This document shows positions 27,179 through 35,662 of a stretch of DNA of 64,000 bases, in pieces. Made by a program: the position numbers and the translations under genes. The DNA is from Thermoleophilaceae bacterium (GTDB taxonomy: Bacteria; Actinomycetota; Thermoleophilia; Solirubrobacterales; Thermoleophilaceae). The stretch is taken from positions 29,693 through 93,692 of the forward strand of contig JAUJNF010000010.1 in NCBI GenBank assembly GCA_030446485.1, written 5' to 3'. The stretch's first letter is position 1. Each line of letters starts with the position of its first letter. Below the pieces are notes generated by a model that saw only the letters and a list, made by a program, of their open reading frames with translations, did not search any database and was not told where the DNA came from.

Positions 27179-28458
27179 GCGGCGGCGAGCGCGGGGCTGA
27201 CGGGCTCGAGCGAGGCGCGGAAGGCGTCCTCGTCGGCGCCGACTCCGGCGGCCGACATCCCCTCGGGGGCGAACAGCTCGCGCGCCAGAGCGGTCACGTC
27301 CTCGACGGTCACCGCATCGATCGCCGCCACCAGCTCGTCGAGGGTGAGCAGCGGCACGCCGGTGAGCAGGGAGCCGCCCAGCCGGTTCATGCGCGCCGAC
27401 GTCGACTCCATGCCGAGGACGGTGCGGCCCTTCAGGTTCTCCTTGGCGCGCTCGACCTCCTCCTCGCTCACCGGCTCGTCCTGCAGGCGGTTGAGCTCGC
27501 TGCCGATCACCTCCATGGCTTCGCGCACGTTGTCGGGGCGAGTGCCCACGTACAGCCCCACGTGCCCGCAGTCGACGAACTGGCTCGAGTAGGAGTAGAC
27601 GGCGTAGGCCAGCCCGCGCTTCTCGCGCACCTCCTGGAAGAGCCGCGAGGACGTGGCGCCGCCCAGCAGGGTGTCGAGCACACGCAGCGTGAAGCGGCGG
27701 TCGTCCGACCGCCTTAGGCCCGGACCCCCCAGGCACAGGTGGTACTGCTCGGTCGGCTTGGCGTGGAAGCAGAGGCGCGCGGGCGCCGGCGCGGGCCCGT
27801 CCCCGTCGAGCGGAATGGAGGCCCCGGTCACGTCCGGCGTGGCGGCGGCGACGAGCTCCACCACCCGCTCGTGATCGACGCTGCCGGCGGCGGCCACCAC
27901 GATGTTGCCCGGCACGTAACGGGCGTTGTGGTAGGCGGCGATGTCCGGTACCGGCACCGAGCCGATCACCTCGGCCCGGCCGATGATCGGCCGGCCGAGC
28001 GGATGGTCGGCGAACAGCGCGCGCGCCAGCACGTCGTGCACCTTGTCCGAGGGCTCGTCCTCGTACATTGCGATCTCCTCGATCACCACCTGGCGCTCGG
28101 AGTCGATGTCCGGATAGGCCGGCCGCAGCACCATGTCGGCCATCACGTCGAAGGCGCGCTCGAGGTGCTGGTCGAGGAAGCGGGAGTAGACCGAGGTCGT
28201 CTCCTTGCCGGTGCCGGCGTTGATCTCGGCCCCCATGCCGTCGAAGATCTGGTCGATCTCCGTCGAGCTGAAGCGGTCGGTGCCCTTGAACAGCAGATGC
28301 TCGAGGAAGTGCGACAGGCCTGCCTGCCCCGCGTCCTCGTGACGCGAGCCGGTGCCCACGAAGAACCCGAGGGCCACCGACCGCACCGACGGCAGGACCT
28401 CGGTGACCACGCGGACGCCCGAGTCGAGCTCGGTGATCCTGTGGCCGTCCGAGGCCAA
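27175..28458 (-). CDS. M16 family zinc metalloprotease (pitrilysin/processing peptidase type)
   Basis: 427 residues. The inverted zinc motif HFLEH (H50, E53, H54) and the downstream Glu in VVIEEIAMYEDEPSD mark an active M16 subunit. GATSSRLFQEVREKRGLAY and YSSQFVDCGHVGLYVGT match the C-terminal substrate-clamp half. No signal peptide is seen. It follows pnp closely, as in many Gram-positive genomes, and overlaps dapB by four bases. Confidence 0.9.
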   Translation of the reverse strand: MASDGHRITELDSGVRVVTEVLPSVRSVALGFFVGTGSRHEDAGQAGLSHFLEHLLFKGTDRFSSTEIDQIFDGMGAEINAGTGKETTSVYSRFLDQHLERAFDVMADMVLRPAYPDIDSERQVVIEEIAMYEDEPSDKVHDVLARALFADHPLGRPIIGRAEVIGSVPVPDIAAYHNARYVPGNIVVAAAGSVDHERVVELVAAATPDVTGASIPLDGDGPAPAPARLCFHAKPTEQYHLCLGGPGLRRSDDRRFTLRVLDTLLGGATSSRLFQEVREKRGLAYAVYSYSSQFVDCGHVGLYVGTRPDNVREAMEVIGSELNRLQDEPVSEEEVERAKENLKGRTVLGMESTSARMNRLGGSLLTGVPLLTLDELVAAIDAVTVEDVTALARELFAPEGMSAAGVGADEDAFRASLEPVSPALAAA

Positions 28459-28490
28459 GCCGCTCCGCTCAGTCGCCCCGCCGCGCGGGC

Positions 28491-30740
28491 CTAGCGGCGA
28501 TCGCGGCGATGCTCGCCGCCCCCGCCGCGCGGCCCGCGGTCGCGGCCGCCGCCCCCGTTGCGGTCGCGCCCGCCCCGCGAGCCGCCACCGCCGTCGCCGG
28601 TGCCGACGCCCGACAGCTCGGCGGCGCTCTTGCCGGCCACCTGCGGGTCGTCGGCCAGGCGCAGGCCGATGCGGCCACGCTCCCGGTCGACCTCGACCAC
28701 GCGCACCTCGATCTCGTCACCCTGGTTGATCACGTCCTCGACTGTGTCGGGACGCGTTCCGGGCGCGATGTTCGAGATGTGCAGCAGGCCGTCGGTGCCC
28801 TTCGCGAGCTCGACGAAGGCTCCGAACGTGGTCGTCTTTACGACCTTGCCGGTGAACTCGTCGCCGACCTCGACCTCCTTGGTCATCGAGCGGATGCGCT
28901 CGACCAGCGCGTCGCCCAGCTCGCCGTTCGAGGCGTAGACCCGAATGGTGCCGTCGTCGCTAACGTCGATCTGGGACTCGAACTCGTCGGACAGCGCGCG
29001 GATGGTCTCCCCGCCCTTGCCGATCACCATGCCGATCTTGCTCTCGTCGATCTGGATCGACGAGATGCGCGGCGCGTGTGGCGAGAGATCGGCGCGCGGC
29101 TCCGCGATCTCCTCGGCCATCTTCCCGAGGATGAACGTGCGCCCCTCCTTGGCCTGCGAGAGCGCGTCACGCAGGATGTCGAAGGTGACCCCGGTGATCT
29201 TGATGTCCATCTGCAGAGCGGTGATGCCCCGCTCGGTGCCGGCGACCTTGAAGTCCATGTCGCCCAGGTGGTCCTCCACCCCGGCGATGTCGGACAGCAC
29301 GATGTAGTCGTCGCCCTCCTTGATCAGGCCCATGGCGATGCCCGCCACCGGACGGACGAGCGGCACGCCGGCGTCCATCAGCGACAGGCTCGAGCCGCAT
29401 ACCGAGGCCATCGAGGACGAGCCGTTCGACTCGAGGATGTCCGACACCACGCGGATGGTGTACGGAAAGTCCTCCTGGGACGGGATCATCGGCACGATCG
29501 CCCGCTCGGCGAGCGCGCCGTGGCCGATGTCGCGGCGCTTCGGGCCGCGCATGAAGCCCGCCTCCCCGACCGAGAACGGCGGGAAGTTGTAGTGGTGGAA
29601 GTAGCTCTTGGAGGTCTCGAGGCCGAGGGTGTCGAGCCGCATCTCCTCCCGCGTGGTCCCGAGTGCCGCGACCGAGATCGCCTGCGTCTGCCCACGCGTG
29701 AACAGCGCCGACCCGTGCGCGCGGGGCGACACCTTGGTCTCGATCGAGATCTCCCGGATCTCGTCGGCCGCGCGGCCGTCGGGCCGCTTCTTGTCGATGG
29801 CGATCCGCCGGCGCACGAGCTCCTTCTCGAACTTGTCGAACGCCAACTGCGTCGCGGAGCGGCGCTCCGAGAAGCCCTCGGACTCGGGGTCTCCGGCCAG
29901 CGCCTCCAGCGCTTCCGCCTCCACCTGCTTCGTGGCGTCCTGGCGCTCGAGCTTGTCGGGCACCTGCGTCGCGGCCTCGAGGGCGGCACCGAACTGGTCG
30001 CGCAGCTTCGAGTCGATGTCGGGGTCGACCTGCGGGGGCGTGACCTCGGCCTTCGCCTTGCCGGCCTTCTCCTGTAGCTCCAGCTGCATCGCGCACAGCT
30101 TCTGGATCTCGCCATGGGCGATGTCGAGCGCGTCGAGGATCTCGGCTTCCGACACCTCGTTGGCGCCGGCCTCGACCATCAGAATGGCCTCCGCGGTGCC
30201 GGCGACAACGAGGTCGAGCGAGCCCTCGAGCAGGGACTCCTCGTCGGGGTTCACGACGAAGTTGCCCTCCTCGTCCTGGCCGATGCGCACGGCGCCGACC
30301 GGCACGGGGAAGGGGATGTCGGACACCATCAGCGCGGCGCTCGCGCCGTTCATGGCCAGGATGTCGTAGGGGTGCACGTGGTCCACCGACAGGGGGATCG
30401 ACACGAGCTGGGTCTCGCGCCGCCAGCCCTTGGGGAAGAGGGGCCGCAGGGGACGGTCGATCATGCGGGCGGTGAGGGTGCCCTTCTCGCCGGAGCGGCC
30501 CTCGCGCTTGAAGAAGCTGCCGGGGATCTTGCCCGCCGCGTACATGCGCTCCTCGACGTCCACCGTCAGTGGCAGGAAGTCGACGTCGCGCTCGTTGCCG
30601 GCGGTCGCGGTCGAGAGCACGATCGTGTCTCCCGCGCGGACCACCACCGAGCCGCTGGCCTGCTTGGCGAGCTTTCCGGTCTCAAGACTGATCTCGATCC
30701 CGCCGATCTCGACCGAAACGCGGCTCATTCCATCACTCAT
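28491..30740 (-). CDS. pnp: Polyribonucleotide nucleotidyltransferase (PNPase)
   Basis: 749 residues from the ATG at 30740 (MSDGMSRVSVEIGG), preceded by AGGAGG at 6-7 bases; the track start at 30788 is less likely. Two RNase PH domains (GDTIVLSTAT, HYNFPPFSVGE, GHGALAERA), a KH domain (IGMVIGKGGETIRAL) and an S1 domain (GDEFTGKVVKTTTFGAFVEL) are followed by a Gly/Arg-rich RGG-like tail. It degrades RNA 3'-5' by phosphorolysis and is a degradosome partner of RNase Y and RNase J. Confidence 0.96.
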   Translation of the reverse strand: MSDGMSRVSVEIGGIEISLETGKLAKQASGSVVVRAGDTIVLSTATAGNERDVDFLPLTVDVEERMYAAGKIPGSFFKREGRSGEKGTLTARMIDRPLRPLFPKGWRRETQLVSIPLSVDHVHPYDILAMNGASAALMVSDIPFPVPVGAVRIGQDEEGNFVVNPDEESLLEGSLDLVVAGTAEAILMVEAGANEVSEAEILDALDIAHGEIQKLCAMQLELQEKAGKAKAEVTPPQVDPDIDSKLRDQFGAALEAATQVPDKLERQDATKQVEAEALEALAGDPESEGFSERRSATQLAFDKFEKELVRRRIAIDKKRPDGRAADEIREISIETKVSPRAHGSALFTRGQTQAISVAALGTTREEMRLDTLGLETSKSYFHHYNFPPFSVGEAGFMRGPKRRDIGHGALAERAIVPMIPSQEDFPYTIRVVSDILESNGSSSMASVCGSSLSLMDAGVPLVRPVAGIAMGLIKEGDDYIVLSDIAGVEDHLGDMDFKVAGTERGITALQMDIKITGVTFDILRDALSQAKEGRTFILGKMAEEIAEPRADLSPHAPRISSIQIDESKIGMVIGKGGETIRALSDEFESQIDVSDDGTIRVYASNGELGDALVERIRSMTKEVEVGDEFTGKVVKTTTFGAFVELAKGTDGLLHISNIAPGTRPDTVEDVINQGDEIEVRVVEVDRERGRIGLRLADDPQVAGKSAAELSGVGTGDGGGGSRGGRDRNGGGGRDRGPRGGGGEHRRDRR

Positions 30741-30851
30741 GCTGTTCCTCCTAGCGCCGCCTCCGGTTGAGGCGACATGTGGTTTCACACCCTTCGGAAA
30801 AGAGTTGCGGCGAGCGTAGCAGTGCCACCGGGCCCTCCGGCGTGGCGGCGC

Positions 30852-31355
30852 TCACCCCGCAAGCCGTGCGAGCAGCCCCTCGTCCGGCAGCCCCGGGTGC
30901 GCGCGCCCGTTCACGAACAGCGTCGGAGTCGTGACCACGGCCGCCCTCAGCGCCGCCCGGAAGTCACGCTGCACCCGCTCGGCCACCGCCTCCGACCGCC
31001 GGTCCGCCTCGAAGCGCTCGAGGTCCAGGCCGAGCACCCGCGCCCGCTCCCACAGGTGCGGGTCGTCGAGCCGCCCCTGATCGCCGAACAGGGAGTCGTG
31101 CATCTCCCAGAAGCGGCCCTGCAGCGCCGCCGCCTCGCCCGCGCAGGCCAGCACCCTCGCGCGCGGGTGCTTCGACACCACCGGGAAGTGACGAAAGACG
31201 CGCGTCACCAGCAGGCCCGCGAGCATCGCGTCGGCCTTGGCGCAGTACGGGCACTCGTAGTCGCCGTACTCGATCACCACCGTCGCCCCCCGGCCGCGCA
31301 CGTGGTCCTCCTCCGTCACCGGCGGCAGCTCGGCACTGCCCAGCGAGCCCTCCAC
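30852..31355 (-). CDS. DsbA-like thioredoxin-fold oxidoreductase
   Basis: 167 residues. The active site CPYC in YGDYECPYCAKAD and the cis-Pro loop TTPTLFVNG identify a Thioredoxin_4/DsbA family member, with the helical insert between. There is no obvious signal peptide, so it is probably cytoplasmic or the start is incomplete. It lies 15 bases downstream of a peroxiredoxin, suggesting a redox pair within the rpsO-pnp interval. Confidence 0.85.
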   Translation of the reverse strand: MEGSLGSAELPPVTEEDHVRGRGATVVIEYGDYECPYCAKADAMLAGLLVTRVFRHFPVVSKHPRARVLACAGEAAALQGRFWEMHDSLFGDQGRLDDPHLWERARVLGLDLERFEADRRSEAVAERVQRDFRAALRAAVVTTPTLFVNGRAHPGLPDEGLLARLAG

Positions 31356-31370
31356 GAGGCTCGGACCGCG

Positions 31371-31835
31371 CTACGCGGCGGCCGGCTCCTCGAGCGCGTC
31401 GAAGATCAGGTTCGCTCCCGGAATCTCGAGCGGGCTGGGCGACACGTAGGACCACCTGACCACGCCGTCAGGCCCGATCATCACCAGCGCCCGGCCGGCG
31501 ATCCCGCGCTCTTCGATGTACACGCCGAACTTCTTCGCCACCTCCCCCTTCGGGTGGAAGTCGGCCAGCAGCGGCATGGTGAGGTTGCCCTTGGCCGCGA
31601 ACTCCTTGTGGGCGTAGGCCGAGTCCACCGAGATGCCGTAGAGCTTCGCGCCCCGGGCCTCGATGTCGGCGAGCACCTCCTGATAGACGTTCAGCTGGTC
31701 GGTGCAGACCGGACTGAAGTCGAGCGGGTAGAAGACGAGCACCGTCGTCTGCCCCTTCAGATCCGCGAGGGAGACGGTGTTGCCGTCCTGGTCTGGAAGC
31801 GTGAAGTCCGGGGCCGGCGTGCCCGGCGCGATCAT
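31371..31835 (-). CDS. Peroxiredoxin (AhpE/Bcp-like)
   Basis: 154 residues from the ATG at 31835, which overlaps the rpsO stop (ATGA). The peroxidatic Cys lies in [14 protein letters not shown], and the fold is completed by [15 protein letters not shown] and [10 protein letters not shown]. There is no resolving Cys five residues later as in Bcp, so it is probably a 1-Cys enzyme reduced by an external thiol. It reduces peroxides. Its coupling to rpsO is unusual but consistent within this operon. Confidence 0.87.
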   Translation of the reverse strand: MIAPGTPAPDFTLPDQDGNTVSLADLKGQTTVLVFYPLDFSPVCTDQLNVYQEVLADIEARGAKLYGISVDSAYAHKEFAAKGNLTMPLLADFHPKGEVAKKFGVYIEERGIAGRALVMIGPDGVVRWSYVSPSPLEIPGANLIFDALEEPAAA

Positions 31836-32101
31836 CGCCGCAGGCCGAGCTCGGCGATCAGGCCCCGATAGCGGTCGAGGTCCTTGGCCTGGAGGTACTT
31901 GAGCAGGCGCCGGCGCTGGCCGACCAGCATGAGCAGCCCGCGACGCGAGTGATGGTCCTTCTTGTGCTCGCGCAGGTGCTCGGTGAGGTGATTGATGCGC
32001 GCGGTGAGCAGCGCCACCTGTACCTCGGGGGAGCCGGTGTCGGCATCGGACTTGCCGTGTCGGCCGACGATCTCCTTCTTGTCCTCGACGGTCATGGTCA
32101 C
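31832..32101 (-). CDS. rpsO: 30S ribosomal protein S15 (uS15)
   Basis: 89 residues, full length. [50 protein letters not shown] is the S15 signature, binding the 16S rRNA central domain. The start may be Met1 or Met3. A hairpin in the leader sits where S15 autoregulatory structures are usually found. It is upstream of the peroxiredoxin, the DsbA-like gene and pnp; the rpsO-pnp order is common. Confidence 0.96.
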   Translation of the reverse strand: MTMTVEDKKEIVGRHGKSDADTGSPEVQVALLTARINHLTEHLREHKKDHHSRRGLLMLVGQRRRLLKYLQAKDLDRYRGLIAELGLRR

Positions 32102-32121
32102 GGGTCGGGAACCGTAGCAAA

Positions 32122-32139
32122 GGGCACTTGGTGGTGCCC
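32122..32139 (-). promoter_or_regulatory. Leader hairpin upstream of rpsO
   Basis: On the minus strand GGGCAC-CACCAA-GTGCCC forms a perfect 6-bp stem about 20 bases before the rpsO ATG. It could be part of an S15-binding autoregulatory leader; only the stem itself is seen. The rest of 32140-32299 has no convincing gene, only a second small palindrome (CGATGC/GCATCG, 32203-32218) downstream of ribF that may help termination. Confidence 0.4.
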
Positions 32140-32299
32140 GCCGAAAGTACCGTCGATGATCAGACGAGTCAGAAGTGGGGCTGACAAGGCCGCGGGCGCA
32201 GTCGATGCCTTGGCATCGGCGAGCACGGCGGTCGCAGTCAGGCGCGCTTCTGGCCGTCTGAGCGCGACGGTGATTGAGGCGGGGACCACTTAGGCGCCC

Positions 32300-33181
32300 T
32301 CAGGCCACCGCGATCTCCCGCGCCCGCCCGACGTCCGCCCACATCTGCTCCACGAGGGCCTCGATCGACTCGAAGCGGCGCTCGCCCCGCAGCCGTTCGA
32401 GGAAGGCCACCCGAATCGGCTTTCCGTAGAGGTCGCCCGAGAAATCGATCAGGTGGGCCTCCACCAGCAGCCCCCGGCCGCTCTCGAACATCGGCCTCAC
32501 CCCCACGCTCACCGCGGCGGCGTGACGCGCGCCGTCCACGGTGACCCACGCGGCGTACACGCCGTGTCCGGGGCAGGCGTGCCGGTCGTCGGGCACCAGG
32601 TTGGCGGTGGGCATCCCGAGCTCGCGCCCCCGCCGGTCGCCCGGCTGCACCTCACCCTCCATCAGGAACGGCCGCCCGAGCAGCCGCGCGGCGCGCGCCG
32701 TCTCCCCCGCCGCTATCAGCGCCCTTATCCGGCTCGAGGAGACGGTCTCCCCGTCGATCTCCACCAGGGGCGCCACCCGCGTCTCGAACTCGGTGCGCGA
32801 GCGCAGGTAGCCGGCGTCTCCTCCCGCGCGCCGGCCGAAGCGGAAGTTCTCGCCGACCGAGACCTGGGTCGCTTCCATGCTTCCGATCAGCACCTCATCG
32901 ACGAACGCCTCCGCGGACTTCGCTGCGAAGTCGCGATCGAAGGGGATGGCCACGAGCTCCTGCACGCCCAGCTCGGCGATCAGGTCTGCACGGATCGCGG
33001 GGGTATCGAGCAGCTTGGGCATCGCCTCGGGATGGAGAACCGCGAGGGGGTGCGGCTCGAAGGTGAGCACGGTGTCGCTTCCGCGGATCACCTCCTGGTG
33101 GCCAAGATGCATGCCGTCGAAGGTGCCCACCGCCACCTTCCGCGGGCGCGGCTCGGCGTCCGGCAGCCAGGTGAGCTTCAC
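32300..33181 (-). CDS. ribF: Bifunctional riboflavin kinase/FAD synthetase
   Basis: 293 residues from a GTG at 33181 that overlaps the truB stop. The FAD synthetase nucleotidyl-transferase motif VGTFDGMHLGHQEVI, TFEPHP, VGENFRFGRRAGG and SSSRIRALI are followed by the flavokinase domain (GRPFLMEGEVQPGDRRGRELGMPTANL). Residues between GHQEVI and TFEPHP are about ten fewer than usual. It makes FMN and FAD from riboflavin. The truB-ribF-rpsO order is typical of bacteria. Confidence 0.93.
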   Translation of the reverse strand: MKLTWLPDAEPRPRKVAVGTFDGMHLGHQEVIRGSDTVLTFEPHPLAVLHPEAMPKLLDTPAIRADLIAELGVQELVAIPFDRDFAAKSAEAFVDEVLIGSMEATQVSVGENFRFGRRAGGDAGYLRSRTEFETRVAPLVEIDGETVSSSRIRALIAAGETARAARLLGRPFLMEGEVQPGDRRGRELGMPTANLVPDDRHACPGHGVYAAWVTVDGARHAAAVSVGVRPMFESGRGLLVEAHLIDFSGDLYGKPIRVAFLERLRGERRFESIEALVEQMWADVGRAREIAVA

Positions 33182-33987
33182 GCCTCGAACACCACCACGG
33201 GCTTGAGCTCTCCCTCGCGCGGCTCGGCGATGGCCACGAGGCGGCTCGAGCTCGTCAGGCGAATCCCCGCGGGCGCGTGCGGCCCCGCCGGGCCACTCCA
33301 CGCGACCGGCACGCCGTGGGACGCCGAGCGGGCGTCCGGGCCGTCGAGCTCGTGCCCGGGGAGGAAGGCGAGCGCCTCCTCGAGCGGCACCACGCGCTCC
33401 TCGTCGGCGTCCTCCAGCCGGAACGGCCCGATCGCCGTGCGCTCGAGCTCCTCGCAGTAGGCGTCGCCGAACGCGGCCACGAGCTGGCGCACGTAGGTCC
33501 CGGCCGAGCACTCGACCTCGACGGCCACGCGGTCGCCCTCGCGCCACAGCTGCTCGAAGCGGTGGACGGTCACCTCGCGCGGCTCCCCCTCCACGGCGTC
33601 GCCGCGCCGGGCCCGCGCGTAGAGCCTCTCGCCGCCGACCTTCACCGCCGAGTACGCCGGCGGGCGCTGCAGGAACGTGCCGGTCGGCAGTTCGAGCGCC
33701 TCGGGCACGCGGCCCGTGCGGATGATCGCGCCGTCGCGGTCGCCGGTGTCGGAGGTCGCTCCCAGGCGGGCCACGGCGCGGTAGGTCTTCGGCAGCGCCA
33801 TCAGATAGCGCTGTACCCGAGTGGCGCGGCCGAGGAGCACGAGCAGCAGCCCGGTGGCGAACGGGTCGAGCGTGCCGGCGTGGCCGACCTTGACCCCCCG
33901 CGGCAGGCCGCGGCGTACCCGGGCCACCACGTCGTGGGAGGTGACGCCCTCCGGCTTCGGCCAGAGGAGAACTCCCGAGGATGTCAC
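33178..33987 (-). CDS. truB: tRNA pseudouridine(55) synthase
   Basis: 269 residues. The catalytic Asp41 lies in VGHAGTLDPFATGLL. KTYRAVARLGATSDTGD, QRPPAYSAVKVGGERLYARAR and a short C-terminal PUA-like segment are present. It makes pseudouridine 55 in the tRNA T loop. It sits in a translation-linked run nrnA-truB-ribF on the minus strand. Confidence 0.94.
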   Translation of the reverse strand: MTSSGVLLWPKPEGVTSHDVVARVRRGLPRGVKVGHAGTLDPFATGLLLVLLGRATRVQRYLMALPKTYRAVARLGATSDTGDRDGAIIRTGRVPEALELPTGTFLQRPPAYSAVKVGGERLYARARRGDAVEGEPREVTVHRFEQLWREGDRVAVEVECSAGTYVRQLVAAFGDAYCEELERTAIGPFRLEDADEERVVPLEEALAFLPGHELDGPDARSASHGVPVAWSGPAGPHAPAGIRLTSSSRLVAIAEPREGELKPVVVFEA

Positions 33988-34013
33988 CAGTGCGCCTTTA
34001 GTGGGTCTTCTCG

Positions 34014-35003
34014 CTAGTCGAGCTGGTCACCGATCCCGCGGCGCAGCCGCTCGAGCAGCTCGGGGAGCGGCAGCTCGGTGGAGAAGCCGGCGGCCTGCCG
34101 GTGCCCTCCGCCACCCATCTCGCGGGCGATCCGCGAAACGTCGACCGCCCCGTTGGTGGCACGCAGGCTCACCTTCCGCCGGCCGGCGCGATCCGCGGCG
34201 AGCAACTCGCGCACGAGCACGGCCACGGCGGTGCCCTCGATCGAGCGGATGTGGTCGACGATCCCCTCGGAGTCCTCCTCCTGCGAGCCGGTCTCGGTGA
34301 AGTCCTGAGCGCGCAGATGGGTGACGGTGATCCGTCCGTCGTCGTAGCGGCTGATCCGGTCGAGGGCGCGCGACAGCAGCTGCAGCCGCGCCCAGGGCAG
34401 GTTCTCGTACAGGCGGCGGTACACGTCCTGCACGTTCACGCCGATCTCGATCAGCTCGGCGGCCACGCGGTGCGCCTCCGGTGAAGTGTTCTCGTACATG
34501 AACTTGCCGGTGTCGGTGATCAGGCCGATGTAGAGCGCCTCGGCGATCGGCGGTGTGACCTCGACGCCCAGCTGCTTGGAGAGGCCGTAGACGATCTCCG
34601 CCGTGCAGGACGCGTGCGGGACCACCAGGTTGACGCTGCCAAAGCGCGTGTTGTCGTGGTGGTGGTCGATGTTCAGCACGCGCGCGCCGGAGTCGGCGAT
34701 GAAATCGACCGGCATGCGGTCGGCGTTCCCGCAGTCGAGGAACACGATCAGCCGATCGGCGACGTCGGCCGGCGGCTCGGTGACGACGTCGTCGAAGGGC
34801 ATCTCCTTGTACTCGTGCGGCAACGGGAACTGGTGGGCGGGCATGAACATGAGCGCGTCCTTGCCGAGCAGGCCGAGCACGCCGTGCATGCCGAGTATCG
34901 AGCCGAGGGCGTCGCCGTCGGGGTTCTCGTGCGTGATGAGGAGCAGGCGCTCGGCGCCGCGCAGCTCGTCGACGACCATGTCGAGCTCCGTGCCGACGGT
35001 CAT
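34014..35003 (-). CDS. nrnA: DHH/DHHA1 phosphoesterase (NrnA-type oligoribonuclease/pAp phosphatase)
   Basis: 329 residues. DHH motifs are ITHENPDGDALGS, FLDCGNADRMP and the DHHHDN triad; the C-terminal DHHA1 domain ends GGGGHRQAAGF. NrnA clears 2-5 nt RNA leftovers and dephosphorylates pAp. Its ATG overlaps the rbfA stop, and the rbfA-nrnA-truB order is common in Gram-positive bacteria. Confidence 0.92.
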   Translation of the reverse strand: MTVGTELDMVVDELRGAERLLLITHENPDGDALGSILGMHGVLGLLGKDALMFMPAHQFPLPHEYKEMPFDDVVTEPPADVADRLIVFLDCGNADRMPVDFIADSGARVLNIDHHHDNTRFGSVNLVVPHASCTAEIVYGLSKQLGVEVTPPIAEALYIGLITDTGKFMYENTSPEAHRVAAELIEIGVNVQDVYRRLYENLPWARLQLLSRALDRISRYDDGRITVTHLRAQDFTETGSQEEDSEGIVDHIRSIEGTAVAVLVRELLAADRAGRRKVSLRATNGAVDVSRIAREMGGGGHRQAAGFSTELPLPELLERLRRGIGDQLD

Positions 35004-35353
35004 GATCCGCCCCCCGGCTGCTCCCGCTCGAGCAGCTCGTTGATGCGCATGCCGTGGTCGATCGAGTCGTCGTGGAAGAACTCGAGCGTCGGCGTTCGCT
35101 TCATGTGCAGCTGCTGGCCGATCTGGGCCTGGAGGCGGACGCGTGACGAGCGCAGCCCCTCGAAGGCGAGCTCGCGCTCCTCGGCCGTGCCAAGCACGCT
35201 GACGTACACGCGCGCGTGCCGCAGGTCGGTGCTGGTCTCGACGGAGGTAAGGGTCACGAAGCCGATGCGCGGATCCTCGAGACGCTCGGTCACGTACGCG
35301 GACAGGACCTCCCTCACCGCTTCGTTCACCCGTCGGATCCGGCCGCTCGGCAT
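35000..35353 (-). CDS. rbfA: Ribosome-binding factor A
   Basis: 117 residues from the ATG at 35353 (MPSGRIRRVNEAVREVLS). The KH-like fold is seen in DPRIGFVTLTSVETSTDLRHARVYVSVLG and TPTLEFFHDDSIDHGMRI. It is a 30S maturation factor. It follows the DUF503 gene by one base and is coupled to nrnA (ATGA). Confidence 0.94.
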   Translation of the reverse strand: MPSGRIRRVNEAVREVLSAYVTERLEDPRIGFVTLTSVETSTDLRHARVYVSVLGTAEERELAFEGLRSSRVRLQAQIGQQLHMKRTPTLEFFHDDSIDHGMRINELLEREQPGGGS

Positions 35354-35354
35354 C

Positions 35355-35657
35355 CTAGTGAAGTACCTCGTCGGCAGATAGCAGCGAGCGCTCCACCCGC
35401 ACTCCCTCCGGGAAGCGGCCGAGGAGATAGCGCTCAACGCCGTCGGCCAGCTCAGAGGCGCCGCTCCCGTCACGGGCCACCAGCGCGGCGGTGAGCGTCG
35501 AGCGCTGCCACAGGTCGTGGCCGTCGGTCTCGGCCACCGCGGCGCCGAAGCGCCGGTGCAGCTGCGCCTTGACCGACTGCAGCTCCTTGCGCTTGCCCTT
35601 GAGGCTCGCGTTGTCCGGGAAGTGAAGCTGGATCTCGAGGACGTAGATGAAGGCCAC
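35355..35657 (-). CDS. DUF503 family protein
   Basis: 100 residues from a GTG at 35657 (VAFIYVLEIQLHFPDNASLKGKRKELQSVKAQL). SLKxKR, the RFGAAVAETDGHDLWQRSTL stretch and the overall length match DUF503 (YlxP-like), a small protein almost always encoded between infB and rbfA and thought to be linked to ribosome assembly. No catalytic role is known. Confidence 0.85.
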   Translation of the reverse strand: MAFIYVLEIQLHFPDNASLKGKRKELQSVKAQLHRRFGAAVAETDGHDLWQRSTLTAALVARDGSGASELADGVERYLLGRFPEGVRVERSLLSADEVLH

Positions 35658-35662
35658 GCCAC

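Noticed and set aside
28509-30077. Very long plus-strand ORFs opposite pnp, infB, ftsK, carB and others (up to 523 codons)
   Set aside because: They mirror well-supported minus-strand genes in GC-rich sequence, have skewed low-complexity composition and no family motifs. They are shadows.
32155-32293. Small plus-strand [17 protein letters not shown]... between rpsO and ribF
   Set aside because: 45 codons with no ribosome site and no recognisable family; an overlapping minus-strand ORF of 63 codons is equally unconvincing.
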